The notes: a model not told the origin generated them from the letters alone. Shown: positions 1-18,000, counted from the first letter of the stretch. The stretch is 64,000 nucleotides of DNA from Ailanthus altissimus (GCA_946807835.1 OX327703.1:4533501-4597500), one strand, 5' to 3'. A program made the numbers and translations.

Positions 1-580
1 AATAATCAATTACACTAAACTGTTTAATAATTCATTGACACATTATTTAAAATGAAAAATTTTAAGATATCACTTAAGAAGTGTAACATTACTCTTTAAC
101 CAATAATATTAGACATCTCAAATTATATTTAAAAAATAATGTATTAAGTAATCATTAAATAATAAAAATTGTGTAAATTCTAAAATCACCCATTATACCG
201 GTCCACCACTAATTAATTGCTTGATACATTATTTTTTTAAAAATAATTTGAGACAGTTTGGAATGTCTAGCATAACTCTTTATAAATATATTATCCCCAT
301 TAATTATTGCATGAAATCATCGTTAAAGTCAAAGTAATATTACACTTTTTAAATAATATTTTAAATTGATGTGTTAAGTTTGTATTGGGTGATAAATAGT
401 ATAAATTTAAAAATTAAATAATATTAGGTATCTTAAATTATCTTATAAATTGTATAAAAAAAAATAATATGTCAAATAATTATTAAATAATAAAATAGTA
501 TAAAATTTAAAATTATTTATTTTACCTAAAAATTACTTAATACAATTTAAATTATAATTGAGATACCTAACATTAAATTT
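1..580. repeat. Cluster of AT-rich inverted repeats (MITE-like)
   Basis: Three pairs of imperfect inverted arms can be read here. The arm at about 105-155 pairs with about 215-275 (core TTAGACATCTCAAATTAT). The arm at about 414-455 pairs with about 533-580 (core ATTAGGTATCT). An outer pair, about 35-95 with 325-385, encloses the first. The arms of the first two pairs also resemble each other, so these look like copies of one small hairpin-forming element inserted in or beside each other. No open frame is credible. Boundaries and target duplications were not resolved. Confidence 0.5.
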
Positions 581-1320
581 TATATTATATTTGCTAAATG
601 CCATCTGGTCCATCTCTCCTTCACATGCCGTGCTCTCCATGTTTGTACCAAAAAAACACGTGTTTTTTGCTAAAGAAATCATAAAGCCAGATTTTTATCA
701 TTATAAAATTCTTAAAATTTTTTATATTGAACAAATCTACTTCTCCAATTTTTTCTTTTAACCATATCTAGAACCTATTTCTGCTGAATTTTAAGTTTTG
801 AAAAGTTAAAAATTTTATATTTTGATTTTAAATAAAAATTAATGAAAAAAAGGGTAAAATTTAATTAGTAAAATAAAATAAAATAAATTAAAATTATAAT
901 CCTATTTAAAAAATAATTAACTTGCCTAAAGAATCTCATATTTATATCCAAAAAGTACAACAGCACAAATGCATAGAGGTATTAACACTGTATCTCCTGG
1001 GTTTGGCATAAATTATACTTTGCTGGCGACTTTGATTCTAATTGCAGTGTCACTCCCTTTATATAATTAAGAAGGCTAAAATACCCTCACTTTTAAGTAT
1101 ATTTTTAATCATTTATTTAGTAAAAATGCGAGTATTTTTATATTTTTAAGTAAATAAAAAAGTTACAGCATAATTAAAATCAAAGCCCCCATTAAAGTGT
1201 AATTTACTCCAACCTTAGGGTGTGAGAGTATTAATATCCCCAAATCATATTCAAACCGTGCGGGCCCCACTGACATTTTAGACATAATTTTAGTATTATA
1301 TCTACTCTCTAGTAAGAACT
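581..1320. other. AT-rich intergenic DNA upstream of the bZIP gene
   Basis: No gene, RNA or clear repeat was seen. Short frames here have no recognisable domain. The stretch probably contains the distal promoter of the + strand gene that starts at 2052. Confidence 0.5.
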
Positions 1321-2051
1321 TAAAAAACCACCCCCCAAAAAAAAGGGAAAGAGGAAATGAAAAACAAGAAACTGAAACAGGTGTTTGTGTGTTTTGTGTA
1401 AGAACGAAGCTTCTTCTTCGCTCTCAGATCTCATGATGTTGCTGTTGTAAAAAGATTTTTTTTTTAAAAAATAAATAATTTATTTGATGAATTTTCGCTT
1501 TTTGTAAAAAGCCTGTGGATTCTCTGTGCTGTTCTTTTTCGCTTTTTGAGCAATTTTATAATTCGCCAGAAGATCCATCTAGCTAAGCATTCTTCAGTTC
1601 TGGTTATTTTCCCGGAAAATTTCGCATTTCACTTCGGCCTGCCGTTTTCTAGGGTTTGCGTTATCTGAATCTTCTCTGTGTTGTTTACGGATTTTGGATC
1701 TTCTTCTCGCACGCAAGATAGATAGATAGCTATTAGCTAGCTAGGGTTTGTTGTTGTTTGATCTGTGCTTCTTGTTGAATTCTATTTTATAGTGCTTGAA
1801 TCCTCCTTTAGGAATTTGCTTGAACGGCTATCTCTTTGTTGTTTGCTTGTCTTAGGGTTTTGTATTGCGTGTCATTTATCCAATTTGCTTGAATAGAGCT
1901 CTCTGTTTAATTAGGACTTTCCTTGTTGTTATTATATAGGTGCCAAAATCTTAATATTTGCCCAGTCTAGGGATTTGGGAATCACAGAGCTGCTTTCCCT
2001 GAGTTAATTATTAGTTTTGTTATTAGGGAAGTTTGGATAATTTTGTTCTAG
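1321..2051 (+). promoter_or_regulatory. Promoter-proximal and 5' leader region of the bZIP gene
   Basis: Composition shifts here from AT-rich intergenic DNA to the CT/TTC-rich sequence typical of a plant leader. Three AGGGTTT telo-box-like motifs are present (about 1651, 1743 and 1854), a class often found near starts of broadly expressed plant genes. A spliced leader is possible but I could not fix its junctions. The first ATG that opens the conserved protein is at 2052. Confidence 0.4.
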
Positions 2052-7738
<5,687 letters not shown>

Positions 7739-8295
7739 GCAATGAACAGAGCAACTGCCAGAATTTTAGTTTGTTGTCAGATAGGCTCATTTTGCCATGT
7801 TCTTTTAGTTTCTTTAGATACATCTATAACATTTATTTGTAGGCGGTAATTGGATTTTAGTTGGGTACTGGATTATGGGAGATATATATTACATGGTATA
7901 GTTTATTTAGCGACTTTCTTACAACTTCAGGTCTCTGGTATGATTTATTACTAATTCAAATATGGTATGCTGTCCTCGCACGCACATGCACGCACGCATA
8001 CACCAGTCTTAGGTCATCATATCATAGTTTCTTTTATGCAGTTGGCTTATATGAAAAGTAGAGCTCTTTGGTTACGTGTTCATTTGTGTCACAATAATGA
8101 TACATATGCCTCTATTAAAAGTATTTATTAGTAATTCAGGTGGAGATCGTTGTGTTTGTGGATGCTGATTCATTTATCTTTGGTTCTGCTATCAGTTTTT
8201 GGGAGCAGGATCGATAATGGAAAAAGGTAAGTAATTATAGTGGTTTTTCTTCGTGGGTGTTAATTAGTTTTATTTGTTACGGATTTTTCAAGAAT
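7739..8295 (+). other. 3' UTR and downstream flank of the bZIP gene, up to the gypsy insertion
   Basis: This sequence directly follows the TGA at 7736-7738 and contains no further coding exon. A splice-donor-like AAAAGGTAAGTAAT lies at about 8222-8235, about 60 bp before the LTR starts at 8296. A 3'-UTR intron is therefore possible, with the gypsy element sitting inside it. That reading is inference only. Confidence 0.4.
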
Positions 8296-8744
8296 TGTAC
8301 GGTCTCAGATGCGTTGAATGTTAAGCAGTTAAGAAAATTATACAAAAAAGGAAAAAGATGTATATTAATTATTTACAAGAATGTTTTCTATATTGTTGAA
8401 GAAAAATATAAGTTATAGAATGATTTATATAAGTGAGGGTCTCCTCTTTATATAGTAACAGTCTTATACAATTGACGGTTAAGATTTAAATGATTTAATA
8501 GTATACATACAAGATGGAATAATATGCTTTAAAATATTTTTAGATGCTATTACATATTTTATAAAATATTTCTTTTCTAATTAAGGTTAACAACCTTAAT
8601 AAGTCGCGGGTCAAACCCGGTTCTCCATTCCAAACAACGGGCCTTTTAGAAGCTCGTATCGCTCTATGGTCTAAGAGGTCTCTAGTAGGTTTAGTTACGC
8701 ACCAAGTGCTTGAGGAAATGCTTGAGAGCACTTGGAATGTGACA
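8296..8744 (-). repeat. 3' LTR of the gypsy chromovirus
   Basis: It matches 13395-13876 along its length, including the shared segment around TTTATATAGTAACAG. Relative to the other LTR it lacks about 25-30 bp near the low-coordinate end. Inverted terminal bases are TGT...ACA. Confidence 0.88.
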
Positions 8745-8758
8745 TTCTCTCCCATAAA
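8745..8758 (-). other. Polypurine tract of the gypsy element
   Basis: Read on the - strand, GGGAGAGAA abuts the 3' LTR, the expected place for the plus-strand primer. Confidence 0.7.
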
Positions 8759-8814
8759 ATTCATGCAACGTCATTGTCGCGTCTTTACTGGAACTTGCGC
8801 ACCTTGTTCTCGAA

Positions 8815-9250
8815 CGGTCACAATGCATTCTCGGGTTCCCAGCTTGTTTCGCTATCGGGCAATCCTTTCCACTTGACAAAATACTCACGACTCAGACGAT
8901 AGTTCTTCTTCCGTCCTGTCTTCACATCAAGAATAAATTTAGCCTCCTTGTCGTAAGATGTGGAAACTCTCAATGGTGCCCTGGTTTGTGGCACACGCTC
9001 CGTATCCTCCGCATCACTATGGTATGACTTTAGGCAGCTTGCGTGAAACACCGGATGTAGCCGAAGTCACGAAGGCAATTTCACCTTGTACGAGACATTG
9101 CCAACCTTCTTGGCAATAGGAAACGACCCCTCATATTTTCGAACAAGGCCTTTGTGAAGTGGGCACGTAGACTTGTGCTACGTCGAAAGGATTTTCACTA
9201 TCACTAAGTCCCTTACGCTGTACTTAACATGTCTTCTCTTGCCATCAGCT
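8815..9250 (-). pseudogene. Integrase C-terminus and chromodomain of the gypsy element
   Basis: The translation of about 9051-8818 contains YFVKWKGLPDSETSWEPE, the signature of a chromodomain fused to integrase in chromoviruses. It probably steers insertion by contacting histone marks. The preceding stretch (about 9250-9060) carries the usual ...KVGNVSYKVKLP...HPVFHASCLK block of the GPY/F region. In-frame stops interrupt it. Confidence 0.88.
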
Positions 9251-10215
9251 CATTTCTTCATCTGTTTTGTCGCCTTGTCCAGACACACCTGCGCCTTGTC
9301 CGATTGTTCCTGCCAGGACTTCACAGATTTGTAGGTTGTAGGACTTCTTCCTGTATCGCTGGATACGAGCGTATGTGGCGTGAGAAGTTGCTGGCCAGTA
9401 GCTAACTCTAATGGGCTTTGGTTCGTCGATTCACTCATTTGCAAGTTGTATGAGAACTGTGCCACATCAAGTAACTTGACCTAATCTTACTGATTTGTGC
9501 TCACAAAGTGCCGCAAATACAACTTCAGTAATGTATTCACCCTCTCGGTTTGCCCATCCGTTTATGGGTGAAAGCTGGTGGAAAAGAGAAGCTCCGATCC
9601 CATAAAATTGAACAATCTTGTCTAGAATCTCCCCGTAAACCTCGTATCACGATCGCTGACTATTACTTTCGGCAACCCCCAGTACTTGACTACGTTCTTA
9701 AAGAAAAGTCTCGTTGTCTCTTTTGCACTACACTCCTTGGGCGCCAGTATGAAAGTTGCATATTTGAAAAATCGATTTACCACCACAATGATAGTCCTAC
9801 ACCCTTCGGACTTCGGTAAGGCTACGATGAAATTCATAGAGATGCTCTCCCAAGGTCTCTCCAGTATGGCAGTGGCTCCAGTAGCCCTGCGAGACTCCGT
9901 TGCTCGATCTTGTCCTGTTGGCACATGAGACAAGTCTTGATAAACTATTCTATCTCATCTCGCATGTGTGGCCAATAATATACTGTCTTCAATAGGGTGC
10001 GTGTACGTTGTTGTCTTGGATGTCCTGCCCATTTCGTGTCGTGACACTTTTGAATGAGGTTACGTCGCAAGTTCTCCCACTTTGGCACATATACTCGGCC
10101 TCCCTTGGTGTAGAGATGCCCATCTTCTATCTAAAAGCGCTAAGTTTTTTCTTCGTGTGCTTGAGGGGAGAGCTGTGTGGTTATGGGATCATGTTTCATT
10201 CCCTTATGAAATAGG
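9250..10215 (-). pseudogene. Integrase core of the gypsy element (broken)
   Basis: Translation of 9933-9622 gives the RNase H-fold core, including SMNFIVALPKSEG and VSDRDTRFTGRF. The first catalytic Asp (normally MDFI) is Asn here, while the second Asp (SDRDTRF) is kept. The third acidic residue lies in a TDGQTERVN context at about 9535-9565, immediately after an in-frame stop replacing Gln. Translation of 9465-9250 continues with MAQFSYNLQ...SPLELATGQ. Loss of a catalytic residue and the stops make it inactive. Confidence 0.87.
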
Positions 10216-10262
10216 TCGAGCCAATCACCTTTTAGCTTGCTTATAGCTACTAACTCGACCTT

Positions 10263-10745
10263 CTAGCTTAAGGTGTCCGCCACCATGTTCGCCTTCCTCG
10301 GTTTGTACTCGAGCTCGTAATCGAACTCCGCCAGAAAGTTCTGCCACCTAGCTTGCTTCTGGCTGAGTTTCTTTTGGCTTTGGAAGTAAATCATCGTTAT
10401 ATTGTCCATCATCACTACGAACTTTGCCCTAAGCAGATAGTGTTGCCAAGTGCGCAGACAATGGATGACCCCTGTCATATCTTTCTCTTGTACCGTATAG
10501 TGCCTCTCCGTCTCATTGAGTTTTCGGCTCTCATACGCGATTGGATGGTTCTACTACATCAAAACAACACTAATGGCAAAAGTCAAATGCATCGGTATGT
10601 ACCTCATACGGTAACAAGTGGTTCGGCAATGCTAAGACTGGTTTCTCGATCACTACTTTCTTCAATCGATCAAAAGCCTATTGGCACTCCTTTGTTCACT
10701 CTCATACTTTAGTTTTCTTCAACAGGTCGATAAGGGGTGCAGTAA
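10263..10745 (-). pseudogene. RNase H domain of the gypsy element (broken)
   Basis: Translation of 10478-10263 includes HCLRTWQHYLL and FDYELEYKPRKANMVADTLS, the standard end of the Ty3-gypsy RNase H. Upstream, in other frames, AFDRLKKVVIEKPVLALP and EVHTDA mark its beginning. Several frameshifts and stops separate the blocks. Confidence 0.85.
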
Positions 10746-11420
10746 TGGTTGAGTAGCTTTTGATAAATCTCCGATAATAGTTGACTAACCCAAGGAAAGA
10801 CCGTAGCTCGATAACTTTGGTGGGTGCCTCTCAATCCACTATAGCGCGAATCTTTGCCCTGTCCATCATCAACTTGTCGTTTTTGATCTTGTGACCCAAA
10901 AAGTCTACCTCAAGCTTGGCAAATGAGCACTTCTCCCTCTTCACATATAGCTTATTCTCGTGGAGCACCTTCAAGACAGACTGTAAGTGTACCACGTGCT
11001 CTTCGAGAGTGTTGCTGTAGGTGACGATGTCGTCCAAGTACACGACGGCGAATTTGTCAAGGAAGGGCTGGAGTATGTTGTTCATCAATGTGCAGAAGGT
11101 GGCTGGCGCGTTGGTGAGGCCAAACGGCATGACAAGAAACTCAAAGGTCCCATAACGCGTCATACAGGTAGTTTTTGGTTCATCACCCTCGGCTATCCGC
11201 ACTTAATGATAACCTGATCATAAGTCCAGTTTCGAGAAGTACTTCGCCTGCCCCAATTGATTAAATAAGTCAGCAATTAAAGGGATGGGGTACTTATTTT
11301 TGATAGTAACCTTGTTCAGCGCTCGGTAGTCTATGCATAGCCGCAATGATCCGTCGTGCTTGGCTGGAGAAGCATGGGCGCGCATTAGGGCGCCTTGATG
11401 GCTGGATGAATTCCGCATCC
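10746..11420 (-). pseudogene. Reverse transcriptase domain of the gypsy element (broken)
   Basis: Two open blocks, 11418-11218 and 11202-10831, together span the RT fingers and palm. They contain [20 protein letters not shown], a TFEFLVMPFGLTNAPATF block, and the catalytic YLDDIVTYS box (two Asp retained). FLGHKI follows near the end of the palm. A stop separates the two blocks. Confidence 0.92.
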
Positions 11421-11916
11421 AGCAACTCTTTGAGCTGCTTTCACAACTCTACTAACTCCGGTGGAGACATTCGGTAGGGCGCTTTGGCTGGAGGCTTAGC
11501 TCTCGGCTCTAGCTCAATCTCGCGATCTATCGCCCGTCTTGGTGGTAATTTTGTGGTAGTGCTGTTGGCATCACGTCCTGGTGTTGCTTGAGCACTTTCG
11601 TGATCTTTGCTGGCAGCTCCTCTTCGCCCCCATTCACCTCATCATCTGCCTCCCATATAGTGGCGAGATATGTATCTTCTCATCGGTTGACTCCCTTCTT
11701 TAGTTGCATGACGAAAAGGAGAGTGGTGTGGGCGTTGGGCTTGGATTGCCCACCTTCCGACTTGTCTACTATTGGCCTCATGCATGATCCTTCCTCCAGG
11801 ATACATACGTAGTTGTGTCAGGTAAGTGGTACCACATTAAATTGCCGTAAGAAATCCATACCAAGAACAACGTCAAAATCATCGAGAGGTGTTACCGAAA
11901 AGTTTACCTTACCGCT
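11421..11916 (-). pseudogene. Protease-RT linker of the gypsy element
   Basis: In the - strand frames this stretch gives scattered linker and N-terminal RT sequence with stops. No intact domain was found. Open frames on the + strand here are antisense shadows. Confidence 0.5.
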
Positions 11917-12231
11917 TCATTTTTCAAGGTGCATTTCGACTCTGCGAATGACCTTGTCCAGTGGCTTGATTGCGGCGTTCACAGTCTTGAGGTAGCCAAT
12001 CCCTTTCTCCACCTTGAGGTCCAAGCGCACTGCTTTCGCATGCTTAATAAAGTTGTGTGTAGCTCTAATATCCACTAGCGCTTGAGTCTTCCTCCCATTA
12101 ATGTAGGCTTTAACGTACATCAGCGCTTTTCCTGTTGGCGCGGGCTGCCCGTTTGGTATTGAGGGTATTGAGCAACTGCAAACATCCCAATTTTCCATAT
12201 TCACTCGCTTGTTGAGTCTCCAACATCGCAT
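11917..12231 (-). pseudogene. Aspartic protease (retropepsin) of the gypsy element, active site altered
   Basis: The translation holds AYINGRKTQALVDIRATHNFI, the retropepsin flap and active-site region. The catalytic D-T-G triplet is D-I-R here: Asp is kept, but Thr and Gly are lost. The downstream RLDLKVEKG block fits the family. Confidence 0.85.
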
Positions 12232-13369
12232 TGATAGCCTTTTTCTTCGGACATTCCTTCACCCAATGATCCCCGTCACAAAGGAAGTAGCTAATCTCGG
12301 CTTTCTCCTGCCGTTGCGCTTCTGCTCTCTCCTTGTGGGTGGTTTACCTTTCCCCTCCCTATCTTGCGGAGGGTGAGACTCCCTAGTTCTCCCACCTTTG
12401 CTATGATTGGGCTTTGAATTTTTAGACTTTTCCACATCACCCTTGTGGTAATCAGTGAGCATCGGATATACTCTGCACTCTACGCCGCTTCAGCTCATTG
12501 GACGCTTATGTTTGTAAACCATCGAGGAAATTGAATAACAAGTCTTCTTCACTCATGTTGGGGATCTGTAGCATCAATAGTGAGTACTCCTTTACGTACT
12601 CGCCAATCGACTTGCTCTATCTCAATTCCTTTAGACGTTTCCTATCATCGTGCGCCACATTCTCCGGATAGAATTGACGCTTCAGTTCTTGTTGCAACTC
12701 TGTCCAGGTATTGATGGTGCATGTACCCTTGCAAATCTCCTCGCTCTTCCTACGCCAGCACAGAATTGCATGGTCAGAGAGATATAGGGTTGCAGTGTTT
12801 ACCTTATCCTCGTCTCGTACGCCTAGGGCGTCAAAGTATCTCTCCATCTGCCAGAAGTAATTGTTGAGCTCCTTGGCGTTCCGCTTACCGCTGAAGTCCT
12901 TGGGCTTGGGAGCATCGACCCTCGGTGCAGACACCGTAACTTAAGCAACGACAAACCCATTCACCACCGCCCACTTGCACAGCACTACATCCTCCTTGAC
13001 AGTTTCAAACCCTCGACGTAGCTCCTCTACTTGTGTTTGAATCTTGTCCATTGTGGTGAGAACCTTTTCCTGAAAAGTCTTGATCCAGTCTCGCTGCTTA
13101 CTGGCGTAAGCCTCGATGGATGTGTCGATGAGGGAACACAACTCGTCTCCTTGAGTGTTGAGGCCTACCTCGAGCTTCTCTACTTGCTGCTCCAGTTCTC
13201 CAAGGCGATTTACCGCCTTCCCGACAGCACCGCTGAGTGCTTTCACCATGCTCCTCACTTCCTAACCTGGATCTGCTGACTTGTCACAAGGGACACTGCC
13301 GTGCCTCATAGCTTTGGGGTTCCGACCCCTCTCTTCAGTCAGATCCGATGGCATGACATCTTTCTCCAT
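12232..13369 (-). pseudogene. gag of the gypsy element, with zinc knuckle
   Basis: A start codon is at 13369-13367 (MEKDVMPSD...). A stop follows within about 40 codons, and the same protein then continues as a coiled-coil segment (GELEQQVEKLEVGL) and the gag core (translation of 12934-12617, with YFWQMERYFDALGV). Near 12290-12245 the frame gives YFLCDGDHWVKECPK. This is the CX2CX3HX4C knuckle of plant chromoviruses with the first Cys changed to Tyr. Stops and frameshifts interrupt it. Confidence 0.82.
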
Positions 13370-13377
13370 CTTTAAAC

Positions 13378-13394
13378 CTGACTTCGATACAAAA
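13378..13394 (-). other. Primer-binding site of the gypsy element
   Basis: Immediately inside the 5' LTR, the - strand reads TTTTGTATCGAAGTCAGG. This resembles the initiator-Met tRNA site (TGGTATCAGAGC...) with several substitutions. Confidence 0.55.
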
Positions 13395-13876
13395 TGTCAC
13401 GGACCTTTCGAGAACCATGCAGCCTTAAACGCGTTGCGTGCTAAGCAACCGAAAAAACCACACAAAGAAGAGAAGAAACACGCACACCAACTGTTTGCAA
13501 GAATTCTCTCTATATTGCTGAAGAGAAACACAAGCTATGAGATGATTTATACAAGTGAGAGTCTCTTCTTTATATAGTAACAGCCTTATACCATCAACAG
13601 TTAAGATCTAAATGATCTAACAGTGTATATACAAGATGAAATAATATGCTCTAAAATATTACTAGATGTCATTACATATTCTATGAAATATTCATTTCCT
13701 AATTAAGGTTAACAACCCTAAAAAGTCGCTGGCCAAGTTCGGTTCTCCATATCAAACAACGGGTCTTCTAGAAGCTCCGGTCCACGTAGCGTTTCATAAT
13801 TCAAAAGGTCTTCAACAGGCTTAGTCGCGCACTAAGTGCTTGAGGAAATACTTAAGAGCACTTGGAACGTGACACA
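13395..13876 (-). repeat. 5' LTR of the gypsy chromovirus
   Basis: Bounded by TGTCAC and GTGACA and homologous to 8296-8744. The two LTRs differ at many positions and by a deletion, so the insertion is not recent. Confidence 0.88.
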
Positions 13877-15002
13877 TGGTAACAAATTTTGCTGTGATAC
13901 AAGAGATTTGGAGGTTGAATCTTGCTTGCACCACAATTACAGGTTTGGTTTATATTTTGTGCAATAAAAAAAATTAATCTTTTTTTTTAAATGAGAGGTT
14001 ATTCTTTGTTTGATTTTATCATTCTTGTTGGTTCCTCCCCATTGCAGTGTAGGCTTTTAATTGCATTCTGCTATCTTTGTTGAAGCGAAATCTCCTGTAC
14101 AAATGAGTTATGCATGTGGTAAGGAGTTGGAATATATCGGTTTTTTGACTTGTTTGCATTGCATTATAAGAGGCAGGAATTGATTGTTGCATCTCATTGT
14201 AGTGTATTACATGATTGAGCCCGGACCTTTTAGAGGAGTGATAAATCAAAACATGATTTGTTCCTTGTGCTCTCTTGCACTATGCAGCTGAGAGATCAGA
14301 GACCAATGAAACATACGTGTTCTGATTGGTGGTTACACCTCAAAGCAGTATTAATATTAATAGTTTGACGTTTAACATAACCAATCTGTCTTACAATTTA
14401 TCATCTTACCAGTTATAACATTTTACGTTTACATCATTCTGATATGATACCCTGCCCCATACCAATAATGGGGTAAAAGAGAAATTTGAAATGCAAGATT
14501 CAAACTCATGCTGCTTTTGCTTGTGAAATGACCTTCTCAATCCAGCTGTTCTTGATTTAGTTCTTAATCCGATTCAAGAGTTAAAAGTGTTGCCTCAGCG
14601 ACCATATGATGCATGTAACGCCCCGAGTCTTCTTTTTCAAGACGCTCCAAAACTTTGTAGATGATTGTCTGAGTGAACATTGCTAAATCAGTTACCCAAT
14701 GAAGAAATGAAAGACTCAACCATTGCAACTACTGTAAGTAATATAATTGGAATCAAGATGTCTTTACCAATTTTAAACCCCTTTTCATTGTTCCTTTCTC
14801 TAATGGAGAATTGGATATGTTAACTCCACTTGCAACGTCAATAGATACTGAGTTTCTGACGTAACTTTTTCTGATGGGAGAGATTTTGCTTGTAAACTGT
14901 GTGTGCATTGAGACTATTATTTTTGTTCGGGCCGAAGTTATTATAGTAACAAGAGGCCACTTCGATTTATTTGCATTGACAATTCAAAGTGACAAAATAT
15001 CT
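13877..15002. other. Intergenic DNA between the gypsy element and the 3' end of ETFQO
   Basis: No conserved coding sequence was recognised. About 14 kb to 14.3 kb may be the displaced downstream flank of the bZIP locus. The part next to 15003 should contain the ETFQO 3' UTR (- strand). Confidence 0.4.
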
Positions 15003-18000
15003 CTACATCACAGAGTAGCCAGGGCCACCACCTCCCTCTGGCACCGTCCATTCAATGTTTTGCTTCGGGTCTTTGATGTCGCATGCCTGAAATTCATTCA
15101 AGTTCAACGAAACTTAGTTACAATATACAAATTAAAAGTTACATCCATCACCTATGAAACAATAAGATCAAATTATGTCTTGAAAAAAAGATGTTGACTC
15201 TTTGTCAAAATGCAGGCTGGAATTTAAAATTATAATGTTATGGGTACACTTGCATCCGCTAATGGCAAATAAAGTAATATTCCACAATTTCAAATAAAAA
15301 TAATCTTATTGTGTATTCATAAATATAAACCGTTGCCTACCCATGAGCCAACCTTGATACAAGTGGAAATAGTCTACGTGGCCTACTTTTAAGTTTATGA
15401 AATGGATTCAGTCAAGTAATAATGCTATAGAGAATCCATGCCAAATGAAATAAAACTCACTTAGTGCAGTTGAAATAAAAAGCTTTTTCCTCAACATAGT
15501 ACTACAAAATTATGTTTCCAGCAGCTGTCTACTTGTTTTATCATACTGGATGCAGTTTCAACTGATTATGTTGAATCCCCCGTGTCTAAACATAAGAAAC
15601 CAAATTTTACTCACATGGAGGTAGGAATTAATTCTGGGTACATAGGTTTCTTCTTTTTGAAAATCTGCATACAATTTTTTCCCTCTTACCGGGCCTATAT
15701 ATGTATGATATGTTCAGAAGGTGATTCCAACTAGTATACCTGGATTCAAATATTACCTTGCAGTGCAGGCAATTCTGAGCATTTATCTGCAACTTTAGCT
15801 GATTCTTTTCATCTGGGATATACCTTCGTTTAACATTAAGATGAAACAGAGATATTAGAGATGATTCATTTAGAGAATATTTAAACCAAAAGCTATAATA
15901 GAATGCACATTACTCGTATACACGTGCAGGACAATATCGCGACTCAGGTGCAGCATATTCCGGCAAATTCACAAGTTCTGGAATCTTTGGGTCCCTTAAG
16001 CGAAGGTGAGCTGGTTGATCATGTTCATGATTTGTGTTGCTCCTAACAGTAAATAGAGATAGATGTATCATTACTTTAAATGGGCAAAACAAGAAAGATG
16101 TATTATTACTTTAAACATGGAAAACAAAGCTCCGTTTCTCTTGTTGCTCAATCTTGATGTTTCTTGAAGCAAACCCAGTTTTTTTATCTTCAGTAAATAT
16201 AAGTGAAGCCACAATCATTTAGCACAAGGTGGGTCATTGAGATAAACCATGCCTAACAATTTCAAGTTTTAGCAACAAGAATCTTTTTCAACAAGTCAAG
16301 TTGGTCTGCCCTAACAATACACAAAATTAATTGAGTTTCAAACATCTTACTTCAATCCAATTTCCTTAAGATGTTTTTCTTTCTTAAAACTTTTTGCTGC
16401 CATGTCATATCTCATCTATGTGCAGGACCATTTTCATGCTCCATCGAACTTACATTACATGACATGGAAAACAAAGTGCAAGAGGCAAGTGGAATTCCGC
16501 AAATAACACTGTACTTGTTATTTAACTGTGCAATTTGTACAGGCCCATTAAACGTAATGTGCAATGAGATCCAGGCAATATGGAGGTTAAAAGGAAAACT
16601 GCTAAAATGGCACTTCCTCATGATGGATCCTACTATAAGAAGTCATTAACAGGGGACAAGAATATTTATTAAGCCATTCTATTGTTACAATTTGCAAAAA
16701 GATTGCCTCTACAGAATTGTTGCATTATGACCTCAAGAGTTAAGTCTCATCACATGCCGTCATATAATATTATTAGGCTATACCAGGCAGTTATGCAATG
16801 GGACAACAGTGCTCTGCTGTTCACCCACTAGGAACCCCCCAAGGCTGCAAGGAATATTGCATTCTATGTTCAAAATCCTCAAGCTTGCAGGGTGAGGCAA
16901 TTAGGCAAAGGAGGAACTTTAAACTATTATATTGGCATCTAATATTAGTTAAGTAAAAAAAGTGGATGAGAAGGGTTCTACTATTTGTAAACCTGTGCAG
17001 AGATGTTGGTACGTCAAAAGACAATACTCCATCAGGCTTTGGATATTCAATTGGTGAGTGTAGATGAGCAACCTGCAAATGTGAGAAAGCAAATATAGTT
17101 AACAAATCGCCACCGGAATATACTTCTGAGACAAAAAGCATTAAATGGCATTACTTAAAAACTAAGCTATAATTTCTAAAGTAAATTTTGGTAGCTTATT
17201 AGGATAACTGATTGTTAGGACCAACACCTTCTCAGAAACATTGAAAAGGATCTTATTTTGTCTTATATCATTAACTGTTCTATATTGCAATGGATGTGAG
17301 ATATACTTCACTTGAACTGGAAAAAAAAAATATAATGCACTGCATAAGTACTGTTACAAAATTATGTGATATATGAGCTAGTATGACTATCACACAACAA
17401 AATTCTATTTGATTACTAATGAAATTTTTCTGAAGTCCCACAATCCTTTACTTTTTCTTTTTAATAAGAAACAGAAAAAAAAAGTATGTTACTGACGTAA
17501 AGTGCAATAATCCTATTTTAGCAGACATTTAATAATGCTTCACATTTTAAGGTAATCATGTTCATTCACAGTGTTGTCAAAGTATTCTAGCAAATTTATC
17601 TCTTTTTGATATTTCCCTAATATAATTTAACTCCCCATCCAAATATGTTACAGATGTCATCTCATCAATAAGTCTGTCAGCTTTATCTAAAATGATTTAG
17701 CTAAACCCAAATAATCTAATTTCTGAATAAATAGAAAGATCAGCTTTCTGGTACAATCTACAAACAGATAATGAATGACCATGCACATACATCTGTTGCT
17801 TCATGATCAGGCTTCCCATGATTCAGAGTGAAGGGCAACTTTCCTTTCAGTATGTAGCTGCATGGCAGGAATATAGCTGATTGAAGTTCACTCAAGAGAA
17901 ACCAAGTATGAGAACATTGACTAGCATTTAAACAAATGTAGAATAATTCCTACAAGAGTTAAGGCCAGTGGAAGTTGGAATCTTACTGCTCTAAACCGCT

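Larger units (their letters stand above)
8296..13876 (-). mobile_element. Ty3-gypsy chromovirus, full-length but degenerate
   Basis: Two LTRs (8296-8744 and 13395-13876) share the termini TGTcac/gtgACA and bracket a pol gene on the - strand. Reading from high to low coordinates the order is gag, protease, reverse transcriptase, RNase H, integrase, chromodomain. This is the canonical Ty3-gypsy order, and the chromodomain makes it a chromovirus. The frames are broken by many stops and shifts, so it is not autonomous. No matching 5-bp target duplication was found (AGAAT left, CATGG right), so the ends are eroded or the element is old. It sits just downstream of the bZIP gene in the opposite orientation. 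Confidence 0.93.

Noticed and set aside
9550..10712. Several + strand open frames across the gypsy pol region
   Set aside because: They are antisense to recognisable integrase, RNase H and RT and have no family features themselves.
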